Origin: a virus | IMG/VR virus record: IMGVR_UViG_3300000956_000125 | Coordinates: 1 to 37,553 of that record | Strand: one strand, 5' to 3' | DNA length: 37,553 nucleotides | In this document: positions 27,266 through 35,384 of the stretch, one piece after another | Layout of the letters: each line of letters opens with the position of its first letter | Position numbering within the stretch: the first letter of the stretch is position 1 | Made by a program: the position numbers and the translations under genes | Notes under the pieces: model-generated | Databases searched by the model: none | What the model saw: the letters and a program-made list of their open reading frames with translations, nothing else | What the model was told of the DNA's origin: nothing

Positions 27266-28664
27266 GGCGGTCAAGGGCATTCTTGACTTCACCCTAAAAA
27301 CGAAGTCGGACTACAAAATAAATTGGCATCACGAATTGCTGTGCCAGTACCTTGACAAATTCATAGCAGGCCAAATAAAAAGACTCATGGTCTTCATGCC
27401 GCCGAGACATGGCAAAAGCGAGTTGGTATCGCGCAGGCTCCCGGCTTACATCTTTGGAAAGAACCCGGACGCTTCCATCATCGCCTGTTCGTATGGAAAC
27501 GACTTAGCGAGTCGCATGAATAGAGACGTTCAAAGAATCATGGACTCGGACGGGTATAGGCGTTTATTTCCAGACTCAAGACTGTTTGGTGAAAATATTC
27601 GAACAGTCGCGCATGGGTCTTACCTTCGCAACTCCGATATATTTGAGATCGTAAACCATCGCGGCTCTTATAGATCGGCGGGTGTTGGTGGCGGTATTAC
27701 GGGCATGGGGTTTGATTACGGGATCATTGACGACCCAATCAAGCGCCGCAAGGAGGCCGAGTCCGAAGCGTTCAGGGAATCGGTTTGGGAGTGGTACACC
27801 AGCGATTTTTACACACGACAGGAAGGTGACGCTGGGATACTGATAACGACAACGCGCTGGCATGAGGATGATTTAGCCGGACGCATTCTAAAGCAAGAGT
27901 CCAGGGAGTGGGTGACCGTCTCTTTTCCAGCACTGTTTGAGAGCGACAAAAAAACAGAAGGCGATATTCGGAACGAAGGCGATGCTCTTTGGCCTGGAAA
28001 GTTTAGCGCCGAGAGATTGAACGAAATCAGATCAACGATAGGTTTGTATCAGTGGTTGGGACTCTATCAGCAACGGCCAACAGCGCGAGAAGGCAACCGA
28101 ATAAAACGGGCTTGGTTCAAATTTATTGACGTGGCTCCCGCCAGGGCAAAGCGGATACGCTATTGGGACAAGGGCGGCACGGATGACGGCGGGGCTTACA
28201 CTTCTGGTCTGCTCATGTCAAAATCAGAAGATAGACTATACTACGTGGAAGACGTTGAGCGTGGCCAATGGTCTGCATTAGAGCGCGAGAACACAATTAA
28301 AAATACCGCTGAACTAGACAACCGCAAGGGGCGTGTGGAAATATGGCACGAGCAAGAACCCGGCAGCGGTGGCAAGGAGTCGGCAGAGTCAACGACAAGA
28401 AATCTAGCGGGCTATGTGGTTCACGCGGATAAAGTAACTGGTGACAAAGACACGCGCCTTGATCCATTTGAAGCACAGCTTGAAGCGGGAAATGTGTACT
28501 TAGTTCGCGGTGATTGGAATGAAGCGTTTATAGATGAGTTGTGCGCTATCCCAAATGGAAAATTTAGAGACCAAGCAGATAGCGCGAGTGGGGCATTCAA
28601 CAAACTATCCAACAGCAAGACAGTCAAGCGTGGCGCGAGTCCCTTTGACGACTTCCGAGGCTAA
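27165..28664 (+). CDS. terL: Terminase large subunit (ATPase and nuclease)
   Basis: Walker A MPPRHGKSE (residues 78-86), Walker B YGIIDDP (185-191), coupling motif TTTRWHEDDL (228-237). The RNase-H-like nuclease has YWDKGG (D335), HEQEPGSGG (395-403) and FRDQADSASGAF (467-478). At 499 aa it is a normal size. SD AAGGAAC before the ATG at 27165, inside the small subunit gene. It drives DNA packaging and cuts concatemers. Confidence 0.9.
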   Translation: MTLQDLLSRQAYGQMTAHKLKRQAQSQPTPGGGEAVKGILDFTLKTKSDYKINWHHELLCQYLDKFIAGQIKRLMVFMPPRHGKSELVSRRLPAYIFGKNPDASIIACSYGNDLASRMNRDVQRIMDSDGYRRLFPDSRLFGENIRTVAHGSYLRNSDIFEIVNHRGSYRSAGVGGGITGMGFDYGIIDDPIKRRKEAESEAFRESVWEWYTSDFYTRQEGDAGILITTTRWHEDDLAGRILKQESREWVTVSFPALFESDKKTEGDIRNEGDALWPGKFSAERLNEIRSTIGLYQWLGLYQQRPTAREGNRIKRAWFKFIDVAPARAKRIRYWDKGGTDDGGAYTSGLLMSKSEDRLYYVEDVERGQWSALERENTIKNTAELDNRKGRVEIWHEQEPGSGGKESAESTTRNLAGYVVHADKVTGDKDTRLDPFEAQLEAGNVYLVRGDWNEAFIDELCAIPNGKFRDQADSASGAFNKLSNSKTVKRGASPFDDFRG

Positions 28665-30473
28665 ATGAACTTCTGGCAGAGACTACGAGGAGCGGTTATG
28701 GCCGGAGTAAAAGCATTCAATCAAGAGTCGTTTGCGACGGATACCGACAATGCCGCCACATTCGAGAGCAGGGACGCGCGCCTGCTCAGGTACGCTGTCA
28801 ATCAGGCGTACTATGACAATCTGGTGTTTAGCAATATTCATAGCTTCGCCGCTGCCATCAAGCGCAAGCAACCAGCACTCTATAAATATATTCAGAACGT
28901 TTATAACCCGGCCTACCGTCTAGCGGAAACTTATCGCATGAACGTGTGGGGCGGCTTGCTTGACCCGCAGGCCGGGGACATAGGCGCGATCCCGATTGCG
29001 GTAGGCGAAGGCACAGACGAAGACGCAATCAGAAAAGCCATTGCGTATCAGTGGATCGTCAGTAATTGGATGGTTAACAAGGCCGTGTTACCGCTCAACG
29101 GTGCGGTGCTAGGCGACTGTGCGATTATCGTCCGCGATTTGCCGGAGAAAGAGTTAGCCAGAATCGAAGTTCTGCACCCGTCGTCTATCGCGGATGTTGA
29201 GATTGACAACGGCATTGTTAAATCCTATTTCCTGCTTGAGACGCGCCTTGACAACGACGGCAAGGCGGCGACCTATGGCGAGAAGGTTGAACGCGGCGAC
29301 GGTGAAGACGTTATATTCTCTACGTTCAAGAATGACAAGCCCTATGCTTGGAATGATAACAAAGGCGCGGATGGAGTACCGCGTCAAACGTGGACGGAGC
29401 CTTACGGTTTTATTCCGCTGGTTTTGATACAGCATGACAACTGCGGACTCAAGTGGGGGAAGGCAGAAGGTCACACGCTTTTACCTAAAATAAACGGTGT
29501 GGAAGACTTGGCAAGCGCACTACATGACCATATCCGGCGCGCGCAGGCCGGCATGGGTTTACTTGCTGGCGTTGATGATCCAGGTAGTCCGGTGGAAGTG
29601 ACGGGACGAACGCCTACGACTGATAAACAGGAGCCAGGCCGAGAAGAAAACAATATGCTTTACTCTGCCGACCCCGCCGCGCACTATGACCCGATGGTGT
29701 TTCCGCTTGATATTGCTTCTGTGTCGGCTGAGATTCAAAATCGCATGAGTGGCTGGAAAGAAGATTACCCGGAGTTGCGCTCTGACATCTGGCAGGCTGA
29801 TAGCCGCGTTGAAGGCGTGAGGGCAGCGCGGGAGCAAGTGGAAGCGAAGATCATCGAGCGCCGCGCCGCCTACGACGCCGGACTGGTGCGGGCTTTGCAG
29901 ATGGTGATTGCCATCGGTGGCTTTAGAAAATACAAAGGCTTTGAAGGCTTTGACTTGACCAGCTTCAAAGCCGGAAAGATGAATTTTTCAATCTCTGCCC
30001 GGCCTGTATTCAAAGACGACCCGGCTCAGAAATTCAAGGATGTACCCGAACAAATCACGGCGCTGTCAGAGTTGCGCTCGAATAACCCTGGACTGTGGCC
30101 GGATAGTTTTTATCAGGCGCAGATCGGTGCTCTGTATGGGATGAGCGAAGACGAAATTGAAGAGATGGCGTCATCAGCACAGGATCAAACGCAGCGGGCG
30201 CTGGATGAATTGACGGGGGCAAGTGGGCGCGTGGCGGCGGGGACGGGAAGTACAGACACGCCCCCCCCGTCTAATATTGAATCCGAGAAGGGACTCAACG
30301 GGGCGCAGATTACGGCAGCGGTTGAGTTACTCAAGAATGTTTCGGCGGGCGTCACGGCCCCCGGTGTTGCAACTGAGTTATTGATCTCGCTCGGCATAGA
30401 CGAAGTGCGAGTCAAGAAAATGGTGGACGCGGCGAAGGCGATCAGCCTGGAAAGCGATTTGAAGGTAGGATGA
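28665..30473 (+). CDS. Portal protein
   Basis: Directly after terL with no gap. At 602 aa it has the layout of SPP1 gp6-like portals: an N-terminal stem region, central blocks (YRMNVWGGLLDPQAGDIGAI, WMVNKAVLPLNGAVLGDCAI, IEVLHPSSIADVEIDNG), a clip region (PLVLIQHDNCGLKWGKAEGH) and a long C-terminal helix (RVEGVRAAREQVEAKIIERR). It forms the ring through which DNA enters the head. Confidence 0.85.
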   Translation: MNFWQRLRGAVMAGVKAFNQESFATDTDNAATFESRDARLLRYAVNQAYYDNLVFSNIHSFAAAIKRKQPALYKYIQNVYNPAYRLAETYRMNVWGGLLDPQAGDIGAIPIAVGEGTDEDAIRKAIAYQWIVSNWMVNKAVLPLNGAVLGDCAIIVRDLPEKELARIEVLHPSSIADVEIDNGIVKSYFLLETRLDNDGKAATYGEKVERGDGEDVIFSTFKNDKPYAWNDNKGADGVPRQTWTEPYGFIPLVLIQHDNCGLKWGKAEGHTLLPKINGVEDLASALHDHIRRAQAGMGLLAGVDDPGSPVEVTGRTPTTDKQEPGREENNMLYSADPAAHYDPMVFPLDIASVSAEIQNRMSGWKEDYPELRSDIWQADSRVEGVRAAREQVEAKIIERRAAYDAGLVRALQMVIAIGGFRKYKGFEGFDLTSFKAGKMNFSISARPVFKDDPAQKFKDVPEQITALSELRSNNPGLWPDSFYQAQIGALYGMSEDEIEEMASSAQDQTQRALDELTGASGRVAAGTGSTDTPPPSNIESEKGLNGAQITAAVELLKNVSAGVTAPGVATELLISLGIDEVRVKKMVDAAKAISLESDLKVG

Positions 30474-30913
30474 AAGCTAAAGTAATTCGCTTCCGTATTT
30501 ACGGCACTCCGACTTTGTACTTCAACGTGTTTATTCATCCGACTTTCAAATCCATGTACCAAGCCAATAAAGAGATGCGGCCAAACTTTTCAGCCTGTGT
30601 GCGGGGCAAGGATGCTTGGTACAAGCGTGGTCGAAAATTAGGTCACCGGCTTGGGCTGTGCGGGGATATTCACTTCTGCCGACGCGCTATCGCTATGGGG
30701 ATTGTCTCTCGCGAGCTAACGCACGCAACCCTAAGCGCGGCTCGGCGGCTGAGGCTTGACCCGATGACCGAAACTCCTGGTAATCTAATCCGCAAAGGCA
30801 AAAGAGATACCGGCACGACTCCCGATGAAGAAAAGTTTTGCCTGATACATGGCCGTTTGATGAGCGGATTTACGGATAAGGCATATGAGTTGGGACTCTA
30901 CGATGTCGCCTAA
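30470..30913 (+). CDS. Degenerate zinc-metallopeptidase-like protein, 147 aa
   Basis: In GIVSRELTHATLSAARRLRL the usual HExxH site reads RELTH, so the first zinc histidine is replaced. Downstream are DEEKFCLIHGRLMS and a tail AYELGLYD, a layout seen in small phage putative metallopeptidases (HExxH then a D/E-E helix). The loss of the first histidine suggests it is inactive, or that the fold has another role. Coupled by ATGA to the portal gene. Confidence 0.4.
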   Translation: MKAKVIRFRIYGTPTLYFNVFIHPTFKSMYQANKEMRPNFSACVRGKDAWYKRGRKLGHRLGLCGDIHFCRRAIAMGIVSRELTHATLSAARRLRLDPMTETPGNLIRKGKRDTGTTPDEEKFCLIHGRLMSGFTDKAYELGLYDVA

Positions 30914-32039
30914 GCAAACCGTCGCCTCCGCAGCCAATACCGCACTTGATGCGCTCTACACCAAATCCTTCGGCGCGACTCTCAAGCGCATAGAGTCGCT
31001 GAGTAAATCACGCGGCTCTAAAATGCAGGCGTCTCTAAAGAAATTTGATGACGAAGCCAAGCGACTAAAGTCTGAAAAAAAGCGCATGACCGTGGATAAC
31101 GCGCAACTCCGCGAAACGATAAGCGACTATCAGGACTTGCTCAACGAAACGGCGGTACTCATTGACCAGCACGGAAACGCGCTGCAAGAGTCCGCCGTAG
31201 AGTTGGCGATTGTGGCCGTGGCTGCGAAGGTGTTTATAAAGCTGTCGGATCAAATGATTGCGGCGGGTATTTCGCCGGTGTCCGCTAAGGCGCTGGCGTT
31301 TTATGAGAGTCAGATAGAGCGCCTCGGCGCGGGCTTTGTAGTGCCATCGTCGCTAGACTTCGCTAGAAACTATGTTGACTCTGCGGCATGGGTTGCGCGT
31401 CTGGACAAGTGGGGCGCGGGATATGCACAACTCAGTCGGGACGCGGTACTCAAGGCGATCCAGAACGGAGCAGGGCCGCGTGCCGTGGCTTCACAGATGC
31501 GCCAGTACGCCGAAGGTATTCCGGCATCGGCGGCAGAGTCGCTCACACGCACGCTCCAGCTAACGAGTTACCGGGAAGCGTCGCTTGCTATGGAGAAAGT
31601 GAATGGGGATTTTATCTCTGGAAAGATAAGGATAGAAGAGTTAGACGACAAAACGTGTCTGGCCTGTATTGCATTGCACGGTACTCCACTGGAAGTTGGT
31701 GAGAGAGTTGACGGTCATTATAATTGCCGAGGGACTGAGTTTTATATCGTACCTGGCGGTGGTTTGCCTGAGTTTATGCAGGCAGATTCGGAAACTGGAA
31801 GCAGAGCGTTTGTAAACTTTCAAAATGGGGAGGATTGGTTTTCGTCTTTGTCGCCAGAAAGACAGGCGCGGCAAGCTGCTTTTAAGTCATCTCCCGCCTT
31901 GTTAGCTGCTTACAGGGACGGAGTGTCTTTGTCTGATTTTGTAGGTGAACACAACGACTCTGTATTTGGGAATCAGCTAGTCCAGAGAAGTTTGATTGAT
32001 GTCTTGGGCCAAGACGCTGAGAAATACTACTCACATTGA
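30903..32039 (+). CDS. Phage Mu F-like minor head protein
   Basis: C-terminal domain DDKTCLACIALHGTPLEVGE then GHYNCRGTEFYI, the CxxC...H..C(R) cluster of the Mu F family, with a long helical N terminus (KKFDDEAKRLKSEKKRMTVD). An ATG at 30885 is an alternative start; 30903 has GGGA upstream. These proteins sit at the portal/head vertex and help assembly. It is followed by an inserted homing endonuclease. Confidence 0.8.
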   Translation: MSPKQTVASAANTALDALYTKSFGATLKRIESLSKSRGSKMQASLKKFDDEAKRLKSEKKRMTVDNAQLRETISDYQDLLNETAVLIDQHGNALQESAVELAIVAVAAKVFIKLSDQMIAAGISPVSAKALAFYESQIERLGAGFVVPSSLDFARNYVDSAAWVARLDKWGAGYAQLSRDAVLKAIQNGAGPRAVASQMRQYAEGIPASAAESLTRTLQLTSYREASLAMEKVNGDFISGKIRIEELDDKTCLACIALHGTPLEVGERVDGHYNCRGTEFYIVPGGGLPEFMQADSETGSRAFVNFQNGEDWFSSLSPERQARQAAFKSSPALLAAYRDGVSLSDFVGEHNDSVFGNQLVQRSLIDVLGQDAEKYYSH

Positions 32040-32052
32040 GTTATAACAAGAT

Positions 32053-32081
32053 GTGGTGGCAACGCTTGAACGTTCCACCAC
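32053..32081 (+). other. 11-bp hairpin upstream of the homing endonuclease
   Basis: GTGGTGG-c-AACG-cttgaa-CGTT-CCACCAC: 7 plus 4 base pairs with one bulged C. No T-run follows, so it is not an intrinsic terminator. It lies between the MuF stop and the hairpin that holds the SD of the next gene. Confidence 0.55.
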
Positions 32082-32086
32082 ACGAC

Positions 32087-32106
32087 CAAAGCATGGAGGT
32101 GCTTTG
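32087..32106 (+). promoter_or_regulatory. SD site in the loop of a hairpin touching the start codon
   Basis: CAAAGC (32087-32092) pairs with GCTTTG (32101-32106) around the 8-nt loop ATGGAGGT, which holds the SD (GGAGG). The ATG is the next base (32107). This could display or mask the SD and so set translation of the nuclease. Confidence 0.6.
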
Positions 32107-32898
32107 ATGAAAGAAATTGTAAGCGGTATCTACCAGATACGCAATAACATAAACGGAAAGAAGTACATAGGCTCCGAAAAAGATGTTTATGGAAGAATAA
32201 AAACGCATTTATCTCTATTGAAGCGCGGAAAGCACCATAGTAAACATCTGCAAAGTGCTTGGAATTTGTATGGTGAGGTAAGTTTTTCTTTTGAATTAAT
32301 TGAGTGCTGTGAGGGAGTCAAGCACAAGCTGATAGAACTGGAACAGCGTTACATTGACTTCCTGAAACCTGAATACAATGTTCTGCCTGTTGCCGGTAGT
32401 TGTTTGGGAAGAAAGATTTCTGATGAAACAAAAAGGAAGATGTCGGACGCTGCAAAAGGAAGAGTGATAAGTGCAGAACAGATAGAAAGAATAAGAGTTT
32501 CCAACACTGGCAATAAATATAACGTTGGAAAAAAGCGCAGCAATGAATCAAGAATGAAGATGTCTATTTCGCACAAAGGAAAAACAAACTGCTTAGGAGT
32601 GAAACATACCGCAGGGGCACGGGCGAATATGTCCAAGGCGCATAAAGGGAAGAAGCTGACACAACAACACAAGGATAGAATATCTATGAGCAACAAGGGC
32701 AGGGTTCTATCTAAAGATACCAGGGCGAAAATGTCGGCGGCGTCTACTGGAAAGAAGATAAGTAAGGAACAGAGATTGAAGCAATCGCTGGCGATGACAG
32801 GGAGAGAATTAACGAAAGAACACAAGGATAAACTTTCAAAATCTGGAAAGGCGGCGTGGTTATTGCGTAAAACAAAGAAAGCTGAGTTGGCTAAATGA
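32107..32898 (+). CDS. GIY-YIG homing endonuclease with NUMOD3 repeats
   Basis: Start at ATG 32107 (SD GGAGG); the frame is open to 32053 but enters the hairpin. GIY (residues 7-9), YIG (20-22), R30 and E79 form the nuclease core. The C-terminal half has about seven NUMOD3-like repeats (GRKISDETKRKMSDAAKGR, GKKLTQQHKDRISMSNKGR, and others), typical of SegE-like free-standing homing nucleases. The codon use is A-rich with many AGA, unlike its neighbours, suggesting transfer. It sits between head genes. Confidence 0.85.
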   Translation: MKEIVSGIYQIRNNINGKKYIGSEKDVYGRIKTHLSLLKRGKHHSKHLQSAWNLYGEVSFSFELIECCEGVKHKLIELEQRYIDFLKPEYNVLPVAGSCLGRKISDETKRKMSDAAKGRVISAEQIERIRVSNTGNKYNVGKKRSNESRMKMSISHKGKTNCLGVKHTAGARANMSKAHKGKKLTQQHKDRISMSNKGRVLSKDTRAKMSAASTGKKISKEQRLKQSLAMTGRELTKEHKDKLSKSGKAAWLLRKTKKAELAK

Positions 32899-33095
32899 CT
32901 CAATCTCCGCAATCATCCGCGACTCTACCCGTTGAACCTGTAGTGAAGTCGGAAATCGGGAACGGTATCAGGTACGAGTCGGTTGATATTCAGTGCGACA
33001 AGGAAATAGTTCGCGGTATGCGGATGATCGCCAGCGGAGTCGGTGTTATCATATCGGCTTATATCCGCAAACAGCGCCTAAAAGACATAGATTGA
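32895..33095 (+). CDS. Hypothetical protein, 66 aa
   Basis: Coupled by ATGA to the homing endonuclease. N terminus rich in S, P and V; then a helix (EIVRGMRMIASGVGVIISAY) that is partly hydrophobic. Its stop codon overlaps the -35 of the late promoter. No family recognised. Confidence 0.5.
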   Translation: MTQSPQSSATLPVEPVVKSEIGNGIRYESVDIQCDKEIVRGMRMIASGVGVIISAYIRKQRLKDID

Positions 33096-33120
33096 CACAC
33101 AGGCTATTCTTAGCCTATAA
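33091..33120 (+). promoter_or_regulatory. Consensus late promoter with palindrome in the spacer
   Basis: Perfect TTGACA (33091-33096) and perfect TATAAT (33115-33120), 18-bp spacer. The spacer carries AGGCTA-ttct-TAGCCT (33100-33115), a 6+4+6 palindrome whose last base is the first of the -10. A protein bound there could block RNA polymerase, so it is a likely operator. Drives the scaffold and capsid genes. Confidence 0.75.
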
Positions 33121-33140
33121 TCTCATCAACTGAATATTGG

Positions 33141-33229
33141 CTGACGGCCATAAAAACGCTGTCAGAAAAACAATCGGCTGAGGCCCTTTGTGTTTCCAGA
33201 GATGGAGACGCGAAGGGCCTTTCTTATTT
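33141..33229 (+). terminator. Leader with hairpin and terminator-like stem before the scaffold gene
   Basis: First a hairpin (33141-33165; CTGACgGC/GCtGTCAG). Then AGGCCCTT (33181-33188) pairs with AAGGGCCT (33213-33220), with a 3x3 internal loop and GTTTCC/GGAGAC above, followed by TTCTTATTT. Same architecture as 11453-11564: promoter, short RNA, long hairpin with 3x3 loop, T-rich tail, then gene. It could be an attenuator, or the end of a small RNA of about 95 nt. Confidence 0.6.
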
Positions 33230-33272
33230 CCCCACGTCCCGTTGGACGAAAAACTCGAATGGAGAAAAAACA

Positions 33273-33863
33273 ATGACACCGGAAGAAATCGCCGCCGAAG
33301 AAGCACGCAAGAAATCGGAAGCCGACGCTAAGGCCGCCGAAGAGAAAAGCAAGACGGATCACATGATCCCGAAAGCGCGGCTGGATGAAGAGATCGCCAA
33401 GCGCGAAGCATTGAAAGCGGAATTGGCGGCGGCGCAAAAGATCGTAGCCGAGTCTCAAGCGGCAGAGCAGAAGCGCAAGGAAGCCGAACTCAGCGAAGTT
33501 GAACGGCTCAAGGCTGAGAATGCGCGCGAGACCGAGACCCGCAAGAAACTCGAAGCGAGTCTCCAGGAAGAGCGCATCAAGTCGGCCATCATTGCGGCGG
33601 CGAACCTAGCGCAGTACGGCGAAGGCAAGCAACCGTTTGAAGATGCCGAAGTCGCCTATAAGTTGGTCAGTCGGTCGGAGATCAAGATAGAAGGCGATGA
33701 AGTGAAGGGTGTCACCGAAGCGCTAACAGCGCTTGCCGCCAAGAGTAAATTTTTATTGAAGACGCCTGAGCAAAAGGGCGACGGCGTTGGAACGGGACGG
33801 CGCAGTGCCAAGAACATAACCGCCGCCGAGATTCAAAAGTCTTACCCGAAGTCTCGTTACTAA
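33273..33863 (+). CDS. Capsid scaffolding protein
   Basis: Highly charged helical protein with coiled-coil character over residues 1-110 (EEIAAEEARKKSEADAKAAE and similar), a short alpha/beta part (EDAEVAYKLVSRSEIKIEGD) and a basic C-terminal end. This is the usual profile of head scaffolds just before the capsid gene. 196 aa. SD GGAG. Confidence 0.75.
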   Translation: MTPEEIAAEEARKKSEADAKAAEEKSKTDHMIPKARLDEEIAKREALKAELAAAQKIVAESQAAEQKRKEAELSEVERLKAENARETETRKKLEASLQEERIKSAIIAAANLAQYGEGKQPFEDAEVAYKLVSRSEIKIEGDEVKGVTEALTALAAKSKFLLKTPEQKGDGVGTGRRSAKNITAAEIQKSYPKSRY

Positions 33864-33876
33864 AAGGAGTTATCCT

Positions 33877-34281
33877 ATGTCCGCAATCGTAGTTACCGCC
33901 GCGCAAGTGGCGATCAATCAAGGCACACTCACCCGCAGCTATATTGCGGCTGAGACCATTACGGCAGGTCAGGCCGTTTACAAACTGGCAGCCGGAACCG
34001 TGGGCGTAGCCGATGCTAACGCATCCGGCAAACAGCAGTATCGCGGTATTGCCATCAATGGTGGCGCGGTGGGTACGCCGATCATGGTCGCCTATTTTGG
34101 GCCGGTCGAAGGCTTCACCTTGACCGGCAACGTGGACACACTCGTTTACCTGAGCGATACGGCGGGTGGGCTGGATACGTCTGCCGGCTCAATGACTGTC
34201 CCAGTGGGGCGGGTGGATATGCGCGACGACGGGACGAAGTTTCTGTTCACCGATGTTAACTGGCTCGCTCAGTGGGCGTAA
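33877..34281 (+). CDS. Head decoration/DUF2190-like protein, 134 aa
   Basis: Strong SD (AAAGGAG). Mostly beta, with repeats like ITAGQAVYKLAAGTVGVADA and GIAINGGAVGTPIMVAYFGP. The pattern (an initial loop with AGQ(A/P)VY, then GxA) resembles DUF2190-type or decoration proteins next to major capsid genes. It probably decorates or stabilises the head. Confidence 0.6.
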   Translation: MSAIVVTAAQVAINQGTLTRSYIAAETITAGQAVYKLAAGTVGVADANASGKQQYRGIAINGGAVGTPIMVAYFGPVEGFTLTGNVDTLVYLSDTAGGLDTSAGSMTVPVGRVDMRDDGTKFLFTDVNWLAQWA

Positions 34282-34292
34282 GGGAATAAACC

Positions 34293-35372
34293 ATGTCAAC
34301 TATCTTCGGCTATTTGAATCTCAACGACAACGACCGTATTTTCCAAGCCACGCAGGGCCAGCGCGTCATATATGAAGCTGTCACACAATTCTTGGCAGCC
34401 AAGGCGGCGGAGTTGAACGCGGCCTACGCGATCTTCATCGAGAAGACCACCGACGACTTCAAAGAACGCTACGAACTCCCTGGCGGCGGCTACATGCAGG
34501 AGATTCCGCACGCACAACGTCCCGACAGTATCAAGTCCCTGGGTTATTGGGATGTGGCGTATCCGCTCAAAAATTGGGCCGACGCGATCACGGGTTCTCG
34601 CGTGGATATGGCGTATATGACCGTGGCCGCGATGGAGCGCAATATTCTGACCGTTCAGAATCGTTCCATCAACGTCTCGCGGCGCGAATTGCTCCGGGCA
34701 TTGCTGTATAAAGAGCAAGAGACTTTCGTTGATCCTATTCGCGGGAGTCTGTCCATTGAGCCATTGGCGAATGGTGATAGCGTTGTATACCCGCCGCTCC
34801 CCGGTGCGGTTTCGGAAGCGACCCGACAGCGCTACGTTGGCTCCAACTATGCCGCGTCCGCGATCTCGGACACCAATAATCCCTACGCCACTATCAACGC
34901 CGCACTCACGCAAGACTTCGGCCAACAGCAAGGCAATAGCAATGTGGCCGTGTTCATCAACTCCGCGCAGGAAGCCTTGACGCGGGCGCTGTCTGATTTT
35001 GTGGAAGTCACAGACCGCTTTACCGTCCCCGGCAGCGCCACGGATCGGGTGACGAATATCCCTGAGGGCCTTCCAGGTATCGTGATTGGGCGCGTGTCCG
35101 GGTGCTGGGTTTCTGTCTGGGACTTTATCCCGTCCGGTTACATGCTCGGCATTCACCTTGACGCTCCGGCTCCGCTCGTCAAGCGCATTGACCCGGTTGA
35201 CACCGGCTTGGGCAACGGCGACTTGGCCTTGATTGCGGAAGAAGAAGAGTATCCGTTCAAATCATCCTACTGGCAGATGCGTTTTGGGTTGGGAGTCGGC
35301 AATCGCCTGAATGGTTTCGCCATGCAACTCGTGGCAAGCACGACCACTTACACCAGCCCGACGATTAGCTAA
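34293..35372 (+). CDS. Major capsid protein
   Basis: 359 aa, directly after the scaffold and decoration genes. Mixed alpha/beta with a long N-terminal arm (GYLNLNDNDRIFQATQGQRV), a central region rich in N, G and S, and C-terminal WQMRFGLGVGNRLNGFAMQL. It is the only gene of the right size and position for the major capsid; the HK97-like fold is inferred from context, not from a recognised motif. Confidence 0.75.
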   Translation: MSTIFGYLNLNDNDRIFQATQGQRVIYEAVTQFLAAKAAELNAAYAIFIEKTTDDFKERYELPGGGYMQEIPHAQRPDSIKSLGYWDVAYPLKNWADAITGSRVDMAYMTVAAMERNILTVQNRSINVSRRELLRALLYKEQETFVDPIRGSLSIEPLANGDSVVYPPLPGAVSEATRQRYVGSNYAASAISDTNNPYATINAALTQDFGQQQGNSNVAVFINSAQEALTRALSDFVEVTDRFTVPGSATDRVTNIPEGLPGIVIGRVSGCWVSVWDFIPSGYMLGIHLDAPAPLVKRIDPVDTGLGNGDLALIAEEEEYPFKSSYWQMRFGLGVGNRLNGFAMQLVASTTTYTSPTIS

Positions 35373-35384
35373 CGGGAGCCGCCA

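Noticed and set aside
32349-32912. 187-codon frame on the minus strand opposite the GIY-YIG gene
   Set aside because: Its F/L/S-rich, repetitive sequence is the mirror of the lysine-rich NUMOD3 repeats; no start signal.
34296-35156. 286-codon open frame on the minus strand opposite the major capsid gene
   Set aside because: It is antisense to a well-supported capsid gene, has no SD or operon context and a residue make-up expected from the complementary strand (many R, G and H).
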